This document shows, piece after piece, positions 1-64,000 of a stretch of 64,000 nt of DNA. The notes beneath the pieces are model-generated. The model was not told the origin of the DNA and searched no databases. It saw only the letters and a list, made by a program, of their open reading frames with translations. The stretch is from Cacajao melanocephalus (Eukaryota > Chordata > Mammalia > Primates > Pitheciidae), in contig CAUYLG010034683.1 in assembly GCA_963573385.1 (NCBI GenBank), positions 124,001-188,000 of the forward strand. Direction: 5' to 3'. Each line of letters opens with the position of its first letter. Positions within the stretch are counted from its first letter, which is position 1. The position numbers and the translations under genes are program-made.

Positions 1-299
1 ATATTTTGTGTGTTTTTACTATATGCCGTACATGGCTATTATGCTTTCCTGCAGCTATAGTCTATCAAATGGCATACCCCAAAACCATGTGTACTATACT
101 TTGTGAGTAGTTTAGGGGGATTTTCAGGAGTTTTGGACTAGATTCTATTTTTGCCTTATGTGCTGCCTTTAGAATCTAACCCCATATAGTGTGTGATTCC
201 ACTGTATATAATAGAGCACCATATTGAGTATAACTAAGAACTGTATGTAGTGATATGTTTAGGTGTAGATAATGAGTGCTGTGGTTTATAATAATAATG

Positions 300-520
300 A
301 TAATAATTTAATAACTATAATTTTCCAGGTTGCATATCAGTTGCTTTATATATACTACCTTTTCTATTCTCACAACAGCCCTTAAGGTAGATATCAGACT
401 ATTTTAAGGCCAAAAAAATGGAAACTCTAAGAAGTCAAGTAACTTTCCCTTAGGTCAGACAGCAAGAAACTTTCCCTTAGGTCAGACAGCAAGAAAGAGG
501 CTGGGATTCGGACCCAGGCG
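300..520 (-). repeat. MIR remnant
   Basis: Reverse-strand MIR features: TCTCACAACAGCCCTTAAGG, then ATGGAAACT and GTCAAGTAACTT. It hosts the 27-bp tandem duplication. Confidence 0.6.
441..494 (+). repeat. Perfect 27-bp tandem duplication
   Basis: The unit AACTTTCCCTTAGGTCAGAC plus AGCAAGA occurs twice head to tail (441-467 and 468-494) without mismatch, inside an old MIR remnant. Perfect identity implies a recent duplication. Confidence 0.9.
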
Positions 521-1432
521 TGTCCAGCTGCCAAGTCCACGTTCTTTGCATTGCTGGGTGGGTCTTAGGTTTCAGGGAAGGCTTTATAAAGGAGGCAGGA
601 GTTGAGATGGGCCTGGAGAGATGGGGAGGGTCGGCCAAGGTAGAGACACATTCATAAGGAATGGCTCTGGTGGTGACAAGGGCAGGCAAATGAGAGAGAG
701 CCAGGCTGGCTGAGAAGAGGGAGAAGAGACTAGAAAAATGGACAGGGCCAGATTATAGATTCCTGCTGTCCTTGGAGGCAAGCTGAGGGGCTTGGGGTGG
801 CCCGGCTGGCTGTGGGAGTGCCCACATGGCCCCTGGAGCCATCATTTAGGCTCATTGAAGACACAGACCATGCCCTGAGATTGCACCACACTTTGAGCAG
901 CGGAGGGACTAGCTGTGGTTGCATGTGAAGCTGAGTGGAGACAGGCACCCCGACAGGCAAGTGACAGCTGATGGCCTAATGAGGTAGGGGACAAAAGAAT
1001 TAAAAAGCAGACATATGGCCACAAAGGGCATCTGGCCTTCCTAATATAGGCATATCCGAGGCTTCAGCATGGCAGTGCCTAAGAGGGACTGCTGCCCTTG
1101 GAGAGAGGCTGGGGCACTGGTGGGGCAGAAGCCAGGCTCTGTAACCAGGCCGGGAAGTTGGGAGTCATCATGGTGGAGATGGCATGCCCTTCAGTACAGG
1201 ATGGAGCAGAAATGGATTGGGTTCAAGAAGGAAGGCTCAGAATTTGAGATATTTGAGAAGAATTTGGAGTATTGTACTTAAGAAAACAGGGTATATATGT
1301 TTGTTATTTTTAGGATTATAAATAGTATAGAATTTAGAAAATGACTTAAATATTTTATCCCTTATAAAGGGTAGGCTCCAGTTACCTGGAAATTTTGCTT
1401 ACAGTGCCTCATTTTCCCCCCACTTATGATTA

Positions 1433-2508
<1,076 letters not shown>

Positions 2509-2703
2509 CCCTTTCACATACATTATGTACCAGTCCCATACTGGTTGGGTAAAAGAGTCAGTACAGGTGTAATCCTCATTTTACAGATAAGGGAAATTTA
2601 AGTCACCTGCCTGTGTTCACACAGCTAAGTCATTCATTCATTCACTCACTCATTTAACAAATGGACATTTCTGTGTTAGGTCTTATGCTGGCCTTAGAGA
2701 CTT

Positions 2704-2881
2704 GCAGTTCTCAGCCTTGGCTGCACGTAAGATCACCTTGGGAGCTTTACTTAATAAAAACAATTCCAGTGCCCAGGCCTCCCTTCCAGGCCAATTATAT
2801 CAGAAACTGAGAGGGAAAGGGTGGGCTCCAGGCATCAGTATTTTTTTCAAGTTTCCCAGTGGATTTCAGTGAGCAGCTGAG
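2704..2881 (+). mobile_element. MER5A-type DNA transposon remnant
   Basis: GTTCTCAGCCTTGGCTGCAC, then CACCTTGGGAGCTTTA, and GGCATCAGTATTTTTTTC are MER5A landmarks. Confidence 0.7.
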
Positions 2882-3695
2882 GATGGCACCTTGCGCTAAG
2901 TAGGCACTAGAGATGCACCTGTGACAATGCACGTGCTTCCGAAGGGCGAGATGCTCCCCCTGGGCAGACATCTCACTCCCCAGAGAGCAGGCACACAAGC
3001 ACTGTGTCCTAGTAGCCTGAGTATGTGACTGTATGACGACGGGACTTGGACAGTGCATGGCAGGTAGGAGGCAGAGCTGGGTTTTGGTCCTCTCTGGCAG
3101 TGCTTACCAATCTTTTCATGGAGGAAGTCAGATAAATGACAGGGCCAGTGGCCCTTAGAGCTGGCTAGGGGCAAGAAGCATGAAGTGTATGCCAGACTGC
3201 TGGTTCTGTATCAGGGCTTCCTAGCACCACCCCCTGCCCCCCACCCCTTTTTTTCCTGAAGAGGAAGAGGGAGGCAATGACTGTTTCCTTTTTTCTGCAG
3301 AGCTGACAGCTTCTGAGACTTGCACTCTGTCTATTTTGGCCCCTTCCCTTTCTGTTCTCCAGCTCCCATTTCAGCCTCTCGGGGGTCCCTGGTTCTGGTC
3401 TAGGCATCCCGTGGTGCTAACTGGAGAGCCAGGCCAGGATTTCTCTTCACAAGGAACACTGGCTTTTCACAGGCAGCCGTCGCTCATTGGCCATACACCC
3501 ATGACTTCCTCCGTCTGCAGGGTTGAGGCCCACCCCACCCTCCCCACTGTGCAGTCCCTGGCACGTGAGGAGGACAGAGAGATGTAAATGAAGAGAGTGC
3601 AGTTGATTCGCTGCATGTCCCCGTGTGCTGATGGCAGTGGGGCAGTAAGTGGGCCTGCCCATGTGGGTCTCTGCTCCTGCCGACCTTATAGGACT

Positions 3696-3728
3696 GCTCT
3701 GTGGCCGCTCTGTGGCCGCTCTGTGGGC
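3696..3728 (+). repeat. 11-bp tandem repeat, three copies
   Basis: Unit GCTCTGTGGCC occurs at 3696, 3707 and 3718, the last with one change. Confidence 0.85.
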
Positions 3729-3873
3729 ATGGTATGCAGTGGGTCCTGTGCGTTGTCTTGGATGTGACGTTAGTGGCTGTCTTGGCCTCTGCTGCAGTAA
3801 TTAAGTGGCTAGGGTAGGCCTATGATTTGCGTGTTCTCAAGAACACTGTGCTGATTGAATGTTCATGCATGCT

Positions 3874-3875
<2 letters not shown>

Positions 3876-3908
<33 letters not shown>
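3876..3908 (+). repeat. (TG)n microsatellite
   Basis: About 16 TG units, roughly 90 bases upstream of the MEF2 site of the putative internal promoter; long TG runs can form Z-DNA. Confidence 0.9.
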
Positions 3909-3910
<2 letters not shown>

Positions 3911-3995
3911 ATGTACGTGAGTCTACATGAGTGCGCATGTGCTTGTCTCAAGCTTGGCCTGTGGGGCCGGGGGCTGCAGGTCTCAAATTCCTCTG

Positions 3996-4005
3996 CTATT
4001 TTTAG
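3996..4005 (+). promoter_or_regulatory. MEF2 binding site
   Basis: CTATTTTTAG matches the YTAWWWWTAR consensus at every position. It lies 357 bases upstream of the first coding ATG, and 15 bases before a CAGCTG E-box. Confidence 0.65.
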
Positions 4006-4361
4006 GAGCCATATCAGCCCAGCTGTCCCGGAGCCGGGGTGTGTGTCCATAGCAAAGTCCCACCCTCCCTGTCCTTGCCCTAACCCCCCAACACTGCCTG
4101 CCCTCCACCCTAATGGCTTTACCCTAAGAGCCTTCTCCTTCTCCACCTACACTGCTGTATCACCCTCTCCCTCCTGGCATACCTGATACCCGCAGTCCTC
4201 CGGGCCACTGGCTCCAACCAGGGATGGGCAGCTTGGAGCGGGAGGGGCTGAGAGAGGGCGGGAACTGGGCGGGGCCGAGCCTGTGCTATTTTGAGCTGCT
4301 AACGGAGCAGTAGCAGCATCAGAGCGGAGTCTCCTTGCTCTGAGCTGCTCCTGGCCGGGCC

Positions 4362-64000
<59,639 letters not shown>

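Overview
The window is nuclear DNA of a primate. It carries 18 Alu elements on both strands, several with target-site duplications, plus older MIR, LINE-2 and MER5-type debris and a large GT-AG spliced gene. Essentially the whole window belongs to one plus-strand gene, MYO18A (unconventional myosin-XVIIIa). I joined 45 candidate coding exons across 4362-64000; all join in frame. The last one runs off the window end, so the 3' end of the gene is missing. Several residues differ from the human protein as I remember it, so a non-human primate is more likely than human, but I could not check this.

Layout. Positions 1-3990 are upstream or intronic sequence with old repeats and two Alus. Positions 3990-4367 look like an internal promoter (MEF2 site, E-box, GC boxes, A/T-rich core element) ending in a short first coding exon with a start codon and a good splice donor. 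Exons at 13538, 16251 and 18798 add a basic, proline- and Ser-Pro-rich N-terminus with no PDZ domain. All three are phase 0 on both sides. This fits the muscle isoform published as Myo18A gamma. The PDZ and Lys-Glu-rich exons of the alpha isoform are not in the window and must lie upstream.

Exons from 22217 to 41328 encode the myosin motor. Its nucleotide-binding motifs are degenerate: GSSGSGKT for the P-loop, NGNATRF for switch I and DTPGFQ for switch II. This agrees with the known lack of real ATPase activity in myosin-18A. The exon at 45112 holds the single IQ motif. Exons from 45906 to 58955 encode a long coiled coil. The exon at 62095 starts the acidic non-helical tail, and a large Ser/Arg/Pro-rich exon at 63512 is an alternative C-terminal extension still open at the window end.

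Most interesting beyond the gene itself: (1) a 106-bp copy of an exon and its acceptor (source 23676-23781, copy 25621-25726) inserted 1.9 kb downstream in the same gene, now a broken pseudo-exon; (2) two microexons of 21 and 12 nt in a motor surface loop, with RBFOX-type TGCATG motifs around them; (3) four TGCATG motifs just downstream of the alternative exon at 13538; (4) a MEF2 plus E-box promoter for the short N-terminal form; (5) several repeat-free, TAAT-rich intronic blocks in the 3' half that look like conserved enhancers.

Model residue numbers below count from the Met at 4362, use the full exon at 16251-16943, include the 12-nt microexon and omit the 21-nt one. Introns of 300-700 bases not listed separately (for example 29753-30559, 45241-45905, 46050-46427, 47080-47524, 47653-47959, 50197-50753, 50865-51409, 51515-51837, 51985-52369, 54247-54679, 57636-57981, 58122-58910) show no gene or repeat I recognise, apart from any short MIR or regulatory block given its own entry. 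No other protein gene, tRNA, rRNA or CRISPR array was seen.
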